64,000 nucleotides of DNA from Alistipes finegoldii DSM 17242. Lineage in GTDB: Bacteria; Bacteroidota; Bacteroidia; Bacteroidales; Rikenellaceae. Made by a program: the position numbers and the translations under genes. The notes below the pieces were generated by a model that did no database searches, was not told the DNA's origin, and saw only the letters and a list, made by a program, of their open reading frames with translations. The stretch spans positions 1,178,001 through 1,242,000 of the forward strand of contig NC_018011.1 of the NCBI RefSeq assembly GCF_000265365.1. Reading direction: 5' to 3'. Shown here piece by piece: positions 10,305-17,907 of the stretch (positions are counted from its first letter, which is position 1; every line of letters begins with the position of its first letter).

Positions 10305-11198
10305 ATGAACAGACTGAAAAAATATCTTACCATCATGCTGCTGCTCGGCCTGACCTGCCCGGCAACGGCCTGCAACAGCAGCTCCTCCTCCGAAGACGAA
10401 GTTCCGCCCCATCTGAAACCCGCCCCCCCGGAGGAACCGGGTCGGGACTACTACCCCAAGGCCGACGGCGCGACGCGTCTGGTGACCTACAACGTCGGCG
10501 TCTTCACCAAGTACATCAGCGACGGCAGCTACCAGATGATCGCCGACATGATGACCGAGGGCAAGGCCGATCTGGTGGGCATCAGCGAACTGGACAGCTG
10601 CACGGTCCGCACCGGCCGGGTCTTCCAGCTCAAGAAATTCGCCGGACTGATGGGCAAGGAGTGGAGTTACGAATATTCGCGGGCGATGGCCTATCAGGGC
10701 GGAGCCTACGGCGACGGAATCGCCAGCCGTGAAAAACCCGTCCGGACCTTTGCCGCTCCGCTGCCGAAGGGCGACGGCGCCGAACCCCGCGTGATGGTCG
10801 TCATGGAGTTCGAGAAATACGTCTTCGCCACCACCCACCTCGACCATGTGTCCGCGCTGGCTCAGGCAGGACAGGTAGACGAGATCAACAAGGTCATCGA
10901 ACGCGAATTCGGCGGCTCGAAGAAACCCGTCTTCCTCGGCGGCGACTTCAATGTCCGTCCCGATTCGCCCACCATCTCCAAACTGAAGACGGGCTGGACG
11001 GTCCTCACGCCCCACGGCGCGAGCGACTTCACCCACTCCTCGCAGGCGCCGAACAAATGTATCGACTACATCCTGCTTTGGAACGGCAACGGCGCGAAGT
11101 GCAACGTGGTCGGCACCAAGATCATGCTCGACTTCAACAAAGGCGACATCAAGCGGGCCTCGGACCATATTCCCGTGCTGGTCGATGTCAAATTCTAA
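10305..11198 (+). CDS. Endonuclease/exonuclease/phosphatase-fold lipoprotein (PUL 2)
   Basis: Secreted member of the EEP superfamily (DNase I, sphingomyelinase and phosphodiesterase fold), 297 residues. The signal ends ATACNSSSSS, giving a lipidated Cys about residue 23 and a Ser/acid linker. All core motifs are present: TYNVG near 63, GISELD near 91 (metal-binding Glu), THLDH near 170, GGDFN near 210, CIDYI near 248, SDHIPV near 287. It should hydrolyse phosphodiester or phosphomonoester bonds of an extracellular substrate. Its place directly after susD suggests it processes the ligand of this importer: nucleic acid, a phospholipid head group or a phosphorylated glycan are all possible. A C7 run lies at about 10422-10428 in frame. 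Confidence 0.88.
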   Translation: MNRLKKYLTIMLLLGLTCPATACNSSSSSEDEVPPHLKPAPPEEPGRDYYPKADGATRLVTYNVGVFTKYISDGSYQMIADMMTEGKADLVGISELDSCTVRTGRVFQLKKFAGLMGKEWSYEYSRAMAYQGGAYGDGIASREKPVRTFAAPLPKGDGAEPRVMVVMEFEKYVFATTHLDHVSALAQAGQVDEINKVIEREFGGSKKPVFLGGDFNVRPDSPTISKLKTGWTVLTPHGASDFTHSSQAPNKCIDYILLWNGNGAKCNVVGTKIMLDFNKGDIKRASDHIPVLVDVKF

Positions 11199-11229
11199 TG
11201 CTGAGACGAACCCTTAAACGCAAACGATT

Positions 11230-12291
11230 ATGAAACGATATGCAAACATACGTCTTCTGGCCGCCGTCGCCCTGCTCGTCGCAACGGCGGGCTGCAAGGA
11301 CGACGAAGGTCCGGCGCTCAAGCAGCCTGCCCTGCTGAGCATTCAGGACGCCGCGGCCGACGCCGAAGTGATTACGGTGGAAAGCCCCAAGAAGCAGACC
11401 CTCAACATCCGCGTGGAGGCCGAGCAGATCAGCGGCAACTACATAACCGTCGTGTTCAAGATCGACCCCGAACTGGTCGAGACCTATAACGCGGCGCACG
11501 GTACCTCGTACAAGCTCTGCCCCTCGGAGGCCTACGCATTCTCGACCACCGAAGTCATGCTGCCCCGCTACAACACGGTCTCCTCGACGATGAAAGTCGA
11601 GCTGTTCAGCGAGCGCATGCCCGACGAGGAGCCGTACCTGCTCCCGATCGCCATCGATTCGATCAAGGGCGACCCGCGGGCGACGGTCTCGCCGACGGGC
11701 GGCGTCCGCTACATCCTCTTCAACAAGTTCGTCAAGCCGGGACCGCCCGCACCCGTGCTGCTCGACCGCAGCGGCTGGAAGGTGCTCGCCGCCCCCAAGG
11801 CCAAACCCAACTACGAAGTGGAGAAGATGTTCGACGAAGACATCAACACCTTCGGCTACTGCAACGCCGACGAGGAGCAGGCCAATCCGCCCTACGACTT
11901 CGTCATCGATCTGGGCAAAGAGGTGACCGTACGCGGCTTCCAGTTCAATCAGCGCTACATGACTACCGGCAAACCGGAAGCCGGCGCGCGCTACGGCATC
12001 GCCCACTTGGAGGTCTGGACCGCGAAGGAGATCACCGGCGACGGCCTCGGCGCAGCGAACGACGCCAACTGGACCTACACCCAGACATACCGCGACTACA
12101 GGACCGATCCCGACTCGCCGCTGGATCCGATGGGTGTGGTCATCAGTCCGATGCTCGACGACTACCAGCATGCGCGTTACGTCCGGCTGCGCATTCACGC
12201 CAGCTATACGAACAAGACCTATAATCCGACCTTCCGGGGATGGTGCATCGCAGAACTGAATGTCTGGGGCAACAACGAACTGCTCGAATAA
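11230..12291 (+). CDS. DUF1735 / discoidin-domain lipoprotein (PUL 2)
   Basis: Probable surface ligand-binding accessory protein, 353 residues. The lipoprotein signal ends VATAGCKDD (Cys about 22). The N-terminal half matches DUF1735 (BACON-like, with FKIDPELVETYNAAHGTSY and an LLPIAIDSI strand). The C-terminal half is an F5/8 type C (discoidin) fold, with FDEDINTFGYC, FVIDLGKEVTVRGFQF and a closing AELNVWG strand. It is the last structural gene of the + strand operon before a strong terminator. Confidence 0.85.
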   Translation: MKRYANIRLLAAVALLVATAGCKDDEGPALKQPALLSIQDAAADAEVITVESPKKQTLNIRVEAEQISGNYITVVFKIDPELVETYNAAHGTSYKLCPSEAYAFSTTEVMLPRYNTVSSTMKVELFSERMPDEEPYLLPIAIDSIKGDPRATVSPTGGVRYILFNKFVKPGPPAPVLLDRSGWKVLAAPKAKPNYEVEKMFDEDINTFGYCNADEEQANPPYDFVIDLGKEVTVRGFQFNQRYMTTGKPEAGARYGIAHLEVWTAKEITGDGLGAANDANWTYTQTYRDYRTDPDSPLDPMGVVISPMLDDYQHARYVRLRIHASYTNKTYNPTFRGWCIAELNVWGNNELLE

Positions 12292-12307
12292 TACGTATGA
12301 ACCTGCA

Positions 12308-12346
12308 AAGGGACCTGCCGAAACACTTCAGCAGGCCCCTTTTTTT
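12308..12346 (+). terminator. Rho-independent terminator of PUL 2
   Basis: A stem of AAAGGGACCTGC paired with GCAGGCCCCTTT (small bulge), a loop of about 11 bases, then T7. It closes the operon 17 bases after the DUF1735 gene and separates it from the sigma gene. Confidence 0.85.
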
Positions 12347-12490
12347 AACGCAGTCCCGATTTCGGGCGTCCCGCATTCCGCAGGATAACAGGAACGAAAG
12401 AATGCCGAAACGAAAAATTCATACGTTCCGCGTCCGTTTTGTCCCCGAAAATGCCTATCTTTATTAGTCTGAATTTCCTTTAGCGATACG

Positions 12491-13034
12491 ATGAGGTCGG
12501 AAAACGAACACGACATGGTTTTATGGAAACGCATCAGCCGAGGGGGGGGGAACCGCCGCCTTTCGGGAGTTGTTCGACCGTTATTACGCCCCGCTTTGCA
12601 GGTTCGCGGCCTACTGGCTCCGTGACCGCACCTCTGCCGAAGAGATCGTATTGGACACCTTTACGCACATCTGGCAGCATGCCGGGGAACTCCGCATCTC
12701 GACTTCCGTCCGGGCCTATCTGTTCCGCGCCGTGCGCAACCGCGCGCTCAACCGGCTTCGCGACAAACGCACCGACGGCATCCCCATCGAGGGACCTGAG
12801 CCGCTCTTCACGAACCCGGAAGCATTGCAGCTCGAAGCCGACGAAATGATGCTGCTGGTCGCCGAAGCCGTCTCGCAACTGCCCGACCGCTGCCGCGAAG
12901 TATTCCGCAAAAGCCGCGAAGAGGGGCTTTCCAACGCCGCGATCGCCGACCAGATGCGGATTTCGGTCAAGACCGTCGAAGCGCAGATCACCAAAGCCCT
13001 GCGACGCATCCGCGAAACGCTGCTGCGCAGGTGA
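12491..13034 (+). CDS. ECF (RpoE-like) RNA polymerase sigma factor, frameshifted at a G9 tract
   Basis: Sigma-70 family ECF factor. Region 2 is recognisable (AFRELFDRYYAPLCRFAAYW, AEEIVLDTFTHIW, VRAYLFRAVRNRALNRLR) and region 4 ends the protein (LPDRCREVFRKSREEG, NAAIADQMRISVKTVEAQI). The natural N-terminus starts at ATG 12491 (MRSENEHDMVLWKRISRG) but is one base out of frame with the rest because of the G9 run at 12542-12550. Eight Gs would give an uninterrupted protein of about 180 residues. As read, only the part from about 12570 is open, from a TTG, lacking the first helix. It is the best candidate partner for the FecR at 3839. A TATCTTTA -7-like box lies at 12456-12463. Confidence 0.85.
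12542..12550 (+). repeat. G9 homopolymer in sigma factor coding sequence
   Basis: Nine consecutive Gs about 17 codons into the sigma gene. The two flanking frames, each clearly sigma-like, join only if the run is 8 (or 11) bases. Such a tract is a classic substrate for slipped-strand mispairing; a base-calling or assembly error is the alternative. Confidence 0.9.
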
Positions 13035-13156
13035 TCTTCTCCCCGGACTCCCCGGAGACTTTCCGCCCCCGCCGAACGACCGTCTGATGACCGCCGAAGA
13101 CCGGCCGGCAGCCGCATCCGGCAGCCGCGCTTTCTCCCTCAGCCTCGCTCCCAGCG

Positions 13157-14368
13157 TCAGCGCATCAGCACCGACGAGTCGCCGTAACTCAGGAAACGGA
13201 AGCCGTGTCCGAGGGCGTATTCGTAAATCCGCTTCCAGTCCCCGCCGACGAAAGCCGACACCAGTAGCAGCAGCGTCGATTTGGGCTGGTGGAAGTTGGT
13301 GACGATATTGCGCACGATGCGGAACTCGTACCCCAGCGGCGTAATCATGATCTGCGTCGCCGCCTTGATGCGTTCCAGCCCCTTTTCATCCATGTATTTC
13401 AGCAGAGTCTCCAGCGCCTCGCGCCCGGAAAACTCCGCCGGCACGTCGTACAGCTCCCACTGACCGACGACCCGCTCCGCATCGGGCGTTCCGGCCGTAC
13501 GTATGCGCCACGCCAGCGCCGTGAGCGATTCGAGCGTCCGCACCGAGGTCGTGCCGACGGCCGTGATCCGCCCCCACTTCTCCAGCAGGCGGGCTACCGC
13601 CGCACGCCGCACCTCGAAATGCTCGGTGTGCATCGGATGCCGCGCGGCATCGTCGTCCTTGACGGGCAGAAAGGTCCCGGCCCCGACATGCAGCGTCACC
13701 TCCTCGAACCCGAAGCCGCGCGCCTTCATCCCCTCGATCAGTTCGGGCGTGAAGTGCAGCCCCGCCGTCGGCGCGGCCACCGATCCTTCGAATTTGGAAT
13801 AGACGGTCTGGTAGCGCGTATAGTCGATCTCCTCGCTTTCGCGGTTCAGGTAGGGCGGAATCGGAATCCGTCCGAGGTATTCGAGCAGCTGCCCGAACGT
13901 CATCGCCGCCGACCACTCGAAACGCACGGTATGCTCGCGGCCGCGGTTCTCGACGAGCCACGCCCGCAGATGCTCCGGGCGGCCTTCGTGCTCGAAGTTG
14001 ATCTCCACATACCCCTCTTTCCATTTCTTGAGGTTGCCCACGATGCACGACCATTCACACCGCCCGACGACGGCGAACGCCCGTTCGTAATCGGCCGGAT
14101 CGTGCGGTTCGAGACAGAACACCTCGATGCGGGCGCCCGAAGGCTTGTGCATGATGATCCGCGCGCGAATCACCTTCGTATTGTTGAACACCAGCAGCTG
14201 GCCTTCGGGCAGCACGTCGCCGATGTCGGCGAAATGCGCTTCGCCGATCTCCCCGCCGCGGTAAACCAGCAGTTTCGAGGCGCTGCGCTCGGCCAGCGGG
14301 AACTTGGCGATCCGCCCGTCGGGCAGGTCGTAATCGAATTCGTTTATGTCTATATGCCGTTCACTCAT
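13157..14368 (-). CDS. queA: tRNA preQ1(34) S-adenosylmethionine ribosyltransferase-isomerase QueA
   Basis: Transfers and isomerises the ribosyl moiety of SAM onto preQ1 at the tRNA wobble position to give epoxyqueuosine. 403 residues, slightly longer than usual (about 350). Family sequences are seen: NEFDYDLPDGRIAKFPLAERSASKLLV at the N-terminus, VFNNTKVIRARI, GSVAAPTAGLHFTPELIE, HVGAGTFLPVK, TSVRTLESL, TNFHQPKSTLLLLVSAFVGG. The ATG at 14368 was chosen because it opens with the conserved N-terminus; a longer frame to 14497 is not supported. A TACATTTG box ends only six bases upstream (see findings). Confidence 0.96.
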   Translation of the reverse strand: MSERHIDINEFDYDLPDGRIAKFPLAERSASKLLVYRGGEIGEAHFADIGDVLPEGQLLVFNNTKVIRARIIMHKPSGARIEVFCLEPHDPADYERAFAVVGRCEWSCIVGNLKKWKEGYVEINFEHEGRPEHLRAWLVENRGREHTVRFEWSAAMTFGQLLEYLGRIPIPPYLNRESEEIDYTRYQTVYSKFEGSVAAPTAGLHFTPELIEGMKARGFGFEEVTLHVGAGTFLPVKDDDAARHPMHTEHFEVRRAAVARLLEKWGRITAVGTTSVRTLESLTALAWRIRTAGTPDAERVVGQWELYDVPAEFSGREALETLLKYMDEKGLERIKAATQIMITPLGYEFRIVRNIVTNFHQPKSTLLLLVSAFVGGDWKRIYEYALGHGFRFLSYGDSSVLMR

Positions 14369-14373
14369 GGGCA

Positions 14374-14381
14374 CAAATGTA
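14374..14381 (-). promoter_or_regulatory. -7 box (TACATTTG) abutting queA
   Basis: An exact match to the Bacteroidota -7 consensus TAnnTTTG on the minus strand. It ends six bases before the queA ATG, so transcription would begin at or beside the start codon. No clear -33 TTTG is seen. Confidence 0.55.
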
Positions 14382-14455
14382 CGCTTTTTTCGCTTCCGTT
14401 GCACACGCTCCGGCCGATAATCGCCCATATACCATATCCCACAGGCCCTCTCGGT

Positions 14456-14491
14456 CAAAAAAGCCGCCCGGTCTCGGACCGGGCGGCTTCC
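14456..14491 (-). terminator. Rho-independent terminator of PUL 3
   Basis: A 12-bp stem of AAGCCGCCCGGT type around a short loop, with T6 on the minus strand. It ends the minus-strand PUL 3 operon 27 bases past the last stop codon. Confidence 0.85.
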
Positions 14492-14517
14492 CCTCAAAAA
14501 CTATTCAAAGCCCACCT

Positions 14518-15477
14518 CTATTTGGAATAAACATAAATCTCGGAGCTGAGAGGCGCCGACCCATACATATGCCAAATTATATAACGAGCGGTTATCGGCG
14601 CGATAAACGAAACATACTGCGTTCCGGCAGGCGTCATCGACAAGCCCTCTTCAGGCGTTACGAGTTTCCACCCGGCCCCGTCATCGCTAGTATAAACAGC
14701 ACAAGAACTCATCGCATAAGCCGCACCGTAAGCACTGAACGTCTCCAATCCGGTAACAGTCTTTGTAGCGCCCATGTCGATCTTTACACCGAGATGGGGA
14801 GTATTGAACCATATATAATCTCCGGTATTCCCATTGATCAATTTAGGTTGATGGGCTCCCCAGTCTGCATTATTATCATCCACATTGGTAGCATAAACCG
14901 ACCAACCGCTGTAATCCGCAATCCGGCTGCCCGAAGGTTTCACGCCGGCCTGTATATCCATGGATTTGGCTTTGTTTATCTGAACGGACAGCTCCTTCTG
15001 TTTCGAAGAAATACGCAATTGTCCGGAAACAGGCTGCACCGATCCGATCCCGACCGTCACTTTGTAGGTGGCAGCCTCCTGCGGAACAAAACTCCAATCC
15101 GTCCTGAGATCCATCGTATCTCTGGCTGCCAACTCCCCGGCAGGAATCACGACGGCACCGCCTTCGCGGAAAGTAACGATCTCCTCCGGCATATCGCCTT
15201 CGATCGTATAAGCGAACTTCACGGCGACATCCGACTTCCATGGTTTGGCAAGACAAACCGCAAACGGCATCGAGACCTCCGTATCGCCTGCAATTCCCAG
15301 AGACGAATGCGTCTGATTGAACTCCAAAGAGCCGACACCGAGCTTCAGACGTTCCAAATAAACATAGTCGGCCGTCCATTCGTCTGTTGCAGACTCATCG
15401 TCGTCGCATGCGACAAAACAACCCGCAACCGCAGAAACGAGAACTCCGGCCAAAAGATATTTCAATTTTTTCATCAT
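14518..15477 (-). CDS. DUF1735 / discoidin-domain lipoprotein (PUL 3)
   Basis: Probable surface glycan-binding accessory protein of about 320 residues. The lipoprotein signal ends FVACDDDES (Cys about residue 24). A DUF1735-like beta domain (about 40-165) is followed by an F5/8 type C-like domain (WSVYATNVDDNNADWG, VKIDMGATKTVTGLETF, closing YIIWHMYGSAPLSSEIYVYS). Two adjacent ATG codons (15477 and 15474) are both plausible starts; upstream codons to 15501 look untranslated. It is last in the PUL 3 operon. Confidence 0.82.
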   Translation of the reverse strand: MMKKLKYLLAGVLVSAVAGCFVACDDDESATDEWTADYVYLERLKLGVGSLEFNQTHSSLGIAGDTEVSMPFAVCLAKPWKSDVAVKFAYTIEGDMPEEIVTFREGGAVVIPAGELAARDTMDLRTDWSFVPQEAATYKVTVGIGSVQPVSGQLRISSKQKELSVQINKAKSMDIQAGVKPSGSRIADYSGWSVYATNVDDNNADWGAHQPKLINGNTGDYIWFNTPHLGVKIDMGATKTVTGLETFSAYGAAYAMSSCAVYTSDDGAGWKLVTPEEGLSMTPAGTQYVSFIAPITARYIIWHMYGSAPLSSEIYVYSK

Positions 15478-15561
15478 AATGTAATCGTATTTAACAAACA
15501 ATTTGAATGAACCGCATGGCGGCAGGCACGCACCGGGCGCGCCTGCGCCATAATTACGGGA

Positions 15562-16731
15562 TTAAGGCCACGGCGTTTCCGTATCGGTGGACTTGATGCC
15601 GGCAACCCACGTCGGGGTCTTGGACGTCTTCAGCGTATGCCCGTTGCCCGTGCAGTCCTCGAACGTATTGCCCTCGCCTTCGTTGAAGCGCCAGTAAGCC
15701 TCCAAGCCCTGCGATTTGGCGCTGGTCGTGGTCATGTTGTTCTGCACCTGCGCTTCCGTACGGCATACCGACCAGATACGCGCCTCGGACATCAGTATCT
15801 TACATCCGCTCCACCACGAATCGCCGGTTCCGTGTCCGCCGCCGGCATCGCCGCCGAACCAGTTGGCCGATCCGAAGTTGGGATCGCACACGCCCTCCTT
15901 GCTTCCGGCAAAAGTACCGTTGACATAGAGGGTCACCTTGGTTCCGTCATAGGTCAGCGCCAGATGTTGCCATTTGTTGGGCGTGAACGACAACGACGGA
16001 TTGAGATACCAGCCGTCGCCTTGGAACTGCACCAGCGAATGGGCCTTATGGTCCGAAGTGTCGTTCTGCGGGTCCTCGAAGCGCAGCAGCACCGAACCGC
16101 CGTTGGTAAATACGGCACGGTTGCGGTTGGCCGTATTGCTCACTTGGAAACGCACCTCGACCGTAAACTGCGGAAGCGTCAAGGGGAAACCGTCGGCGGC
16201 AAGTCCCGCGCCGCCGACGAACATCGGGAGCGACGAGACGACGATCGCTTCGGTCGTAATCACATAGGTCGAGGTCACCGAGGTCACCGGAACCGACCCG
16301 TCGGCGCTGACAAGACGCAGCGGCAGGGCATAGCTCTCGCCGACATACTCCTTGGGCAGCGGCTTGATATGGATCTTGGTTGCAGGAGCGCTGAATTCTC
16401 CGGCCTTGATCGTCACTTCGGAGTCCATCTCGTAGACCTCTTCGGGCAGTACGAGAAAACTCGAAGCCTGCTTCTGGTTGTAACGGTCCAGCACCTCGGA
16501 ATCGACCACGAATTTCAGCTTTACGTCTTTCGTTGCGGCCTCGCTCAGGCAGGCCGTGATTTCGGCGTCGGCGCCCAGTTCCGTAATGGTCACTTTCGTG
16601 CTTTTATTCGACGCGCTCTCGCTGACGAAGGCGTGCACTCCGAGCGTATCGTAATCGGCATCGTTGCAGGCCGAGAATCCCGAAACGAGCGCCGCGAGAC
16701 CGAGAACTGCTGTTTTAATGCTGTTTTTCAT
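15562..16731 (-). CDS. DUF1735 / LamG (concanavalin A-like) lipoprotein (PUL 3)
   Basis: Likely surface glycan-binding protein, 389 residues. The signal ends GFSACND (Cys about 21). DUF1735 occupies about 30-165 (DRYNQKQASSFLVLPEEVYEM, IKPLPKEYVGESYALPLRL). A LamG/laminin-G-like jelly roll follows (about 185-389), with FTVEVRFQVSNT, WQHLALTYDGTKVTLYVNG and EARIWSVCRTEAQVQNNM. The ATG at 16731 opens the signal peptide; upstream in-frame sequence overlaps the GH18 gene and is not used. DUF1735-LamG proteins of this size sit beside GH18 endoglycosidases in N-glycan loci of Bacteroides. Confidence 0.88.
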   Translation of the reverse strand: MKNSIKTAVLGLAALVSGFSACNDADYDTLGVHAFVSESASNKSTKVTITELGADAEITACLSEAATKDVKLKFVVDSEVLDRYNQKQASSFLVLPEEVYEMDSEVTIKAGEFSAPATKIHIKPLPKEYVGESYALPLRLVSADGSVPVTSVTSTYVITTEAIVVSSLPMFVGGAGLAADGFPLTLPQFTVEVRFQVSNTANRNRAVFTNGGSVLLRFEDPQNDTSDHKAHSLVQFQGDGWYLNPSLSFTPNKWQHLALTYDGTKVTLYVNGTFAGSKEGVCDPNFGSANWFGGDAGGGHGTGDSWWSGCKILMSEARIWSVCRTEAQVQNNMTTTSAKSQGLEAYWRFNEGEGNTFEDCTGNGHTLKTSKTPTWVAGIKSTDTETPWP

Positions 16732-16757
16732 CTTTTTCTTGCTTTTGGTTGTTCGGA

Positions 16758-17879
16758 CTAATTGACTGCGGGGTTCTGCGCCTGAATTCCGGTTCGCATC
16801 CATTTGTAGGAGGGTTTGTTCACCGCCTCGTTGCTGAACCGGTAACCGCCGAAACCGCCTTTGCGGAAGCCGTTGACGGGCTGCCATCTGGCCATTCCCA
16901 GCAACGACGGGCACTCGGCCTTGTCGAGTCTGGTTCCGTTGCGAAGCGTCCAGTAATAACCGCCGTTCAATGCGTCGATGGCGCTCTCCATGTTTTCCGT
17001 GACGATGAAGCGCTTGGTGATCTCCTCCTCGGACATGTATTCGCCGAAGTTATTGATTATCTGCCTCAGGCGAGAGTCCATATTCGATTCGCTCTGTCCG
17101 GCATTGGGCGACGGAGTGCCGCCGGAAACCGAATAGGCCTGTCCGATGAAATAGTCGAAATAAGTCGCCGCGCTCACAGGAACCTTCCAGAGTTCGCCGT
17201 CGATAACGAGCATTTTACCCGAATTGGACTGAGGGCCGAGGTGCTTGCACAAAATATCGAGGAACCATCTCACATAAGTATCGTTTTCATCGAGTTTGCC
17301 CACAACTCCATCGACATTCGGTTCGAAATCGATATCCAGACCGTCGTAGTTGTACTTGTAAATGGTATCCGCGATAGCCTGCGCATATTTCTCCATCGAG
17401 GTCTTGATGGCCGCTTCATCGTCGTCCACCCAGCCCCAGAACGCTTCGCGGGTCGCTTCATCGACATCATATTCGGCAGGAGTGAACCCCTTGCCGACAT
17501 ACTGGATAAAGGTACACATCAGCACTTTGGTCCCTTTCTTCTGCTGCACCATGCGGAGATCTTCGATCTTGCCCTGCGAAAGGTTGCTCGAATTGTCCCA
17601 CAACGAGACCATATCCATACTGTCGGGAAGTCCCATCAGCATACTGGCCGTCAGAACGGCAGGATCGCCCCAGCCGCTGAACCACCCGAACGAAATCGAG
17701 TGATCCGTCTTTTTCCACTCGCGCAGAGCTTGGTAGTAGGATTCGGGGCGCGAGGTCTCGGTATTGCCGTAATCGACCTTCTTTTCGGCTTCGACCTCCG
17801 TCCAGTCGCTGCAGTTGGTAAACGCAGTCGCGAAAAGCAGCGCCGCCGCCAATGCCCATATATTTTTCTTTATGTTCAT
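16758..17879 (-). CDS. GH18 endo-beta-N-acetylglucosaminidase-like lipoprotein (PUL 3)
   Basis: Predicted surface endoglycosidase cleaving the GlcNAc-GlcNAc core of N-glycans (EndoH/EndoF-like). 373 residues; the signal ends FTNCSDW (Cys about 23). The family-18 signature DGLDIDFE at 179-186 keeps all four acidic residues, including the catalytic Glu 186, so it should be active. It begins 29 bases from the SusD stop and lies 27 bases before the LamG gene. Chitinase activity cannot be excluded from sequence, but the neighbours (SusD-like_2, DUF1735-LamG, GH20) favour N-glycan. Confidence 0.88.
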   Translation of the reverse strand: MNIKKNIWALAAALLFATAFTNCSDWTEVEAEKKVDYGNTETSRPESYYQALREWKKTDHSISFGWFSGWGDPAVLTASMLMGLPDSMDMVSLWDNSSNLSQGKIEDLRMVQQKKGTKVLMCTFIQYVGKGFTPAEYDVDEATREAFWGWVDDDEAAIKTSMEKYAQAIADTIYKYNYDGLDIDFEPNVDGVVGKLDENDTYVRWFLDILCKHLGPQSNSGKMLVIDGELWKVPVSAATYFDYFIGQAYSVSGGTPSPNAGQSESNMDSRLRQIINNFGEYMSEEEITKRFIVTENMESAIDALNGGYYWTLRNGTRLDKAECPSLLGMARWQPVNGFRKGGFGGYRFSNEAVNKPSYKWMRTGIQAQNPAVN

Positions 17880-17907
17880 AATGTATGCTTTCGTTTAGGT
17901 TTCGACA

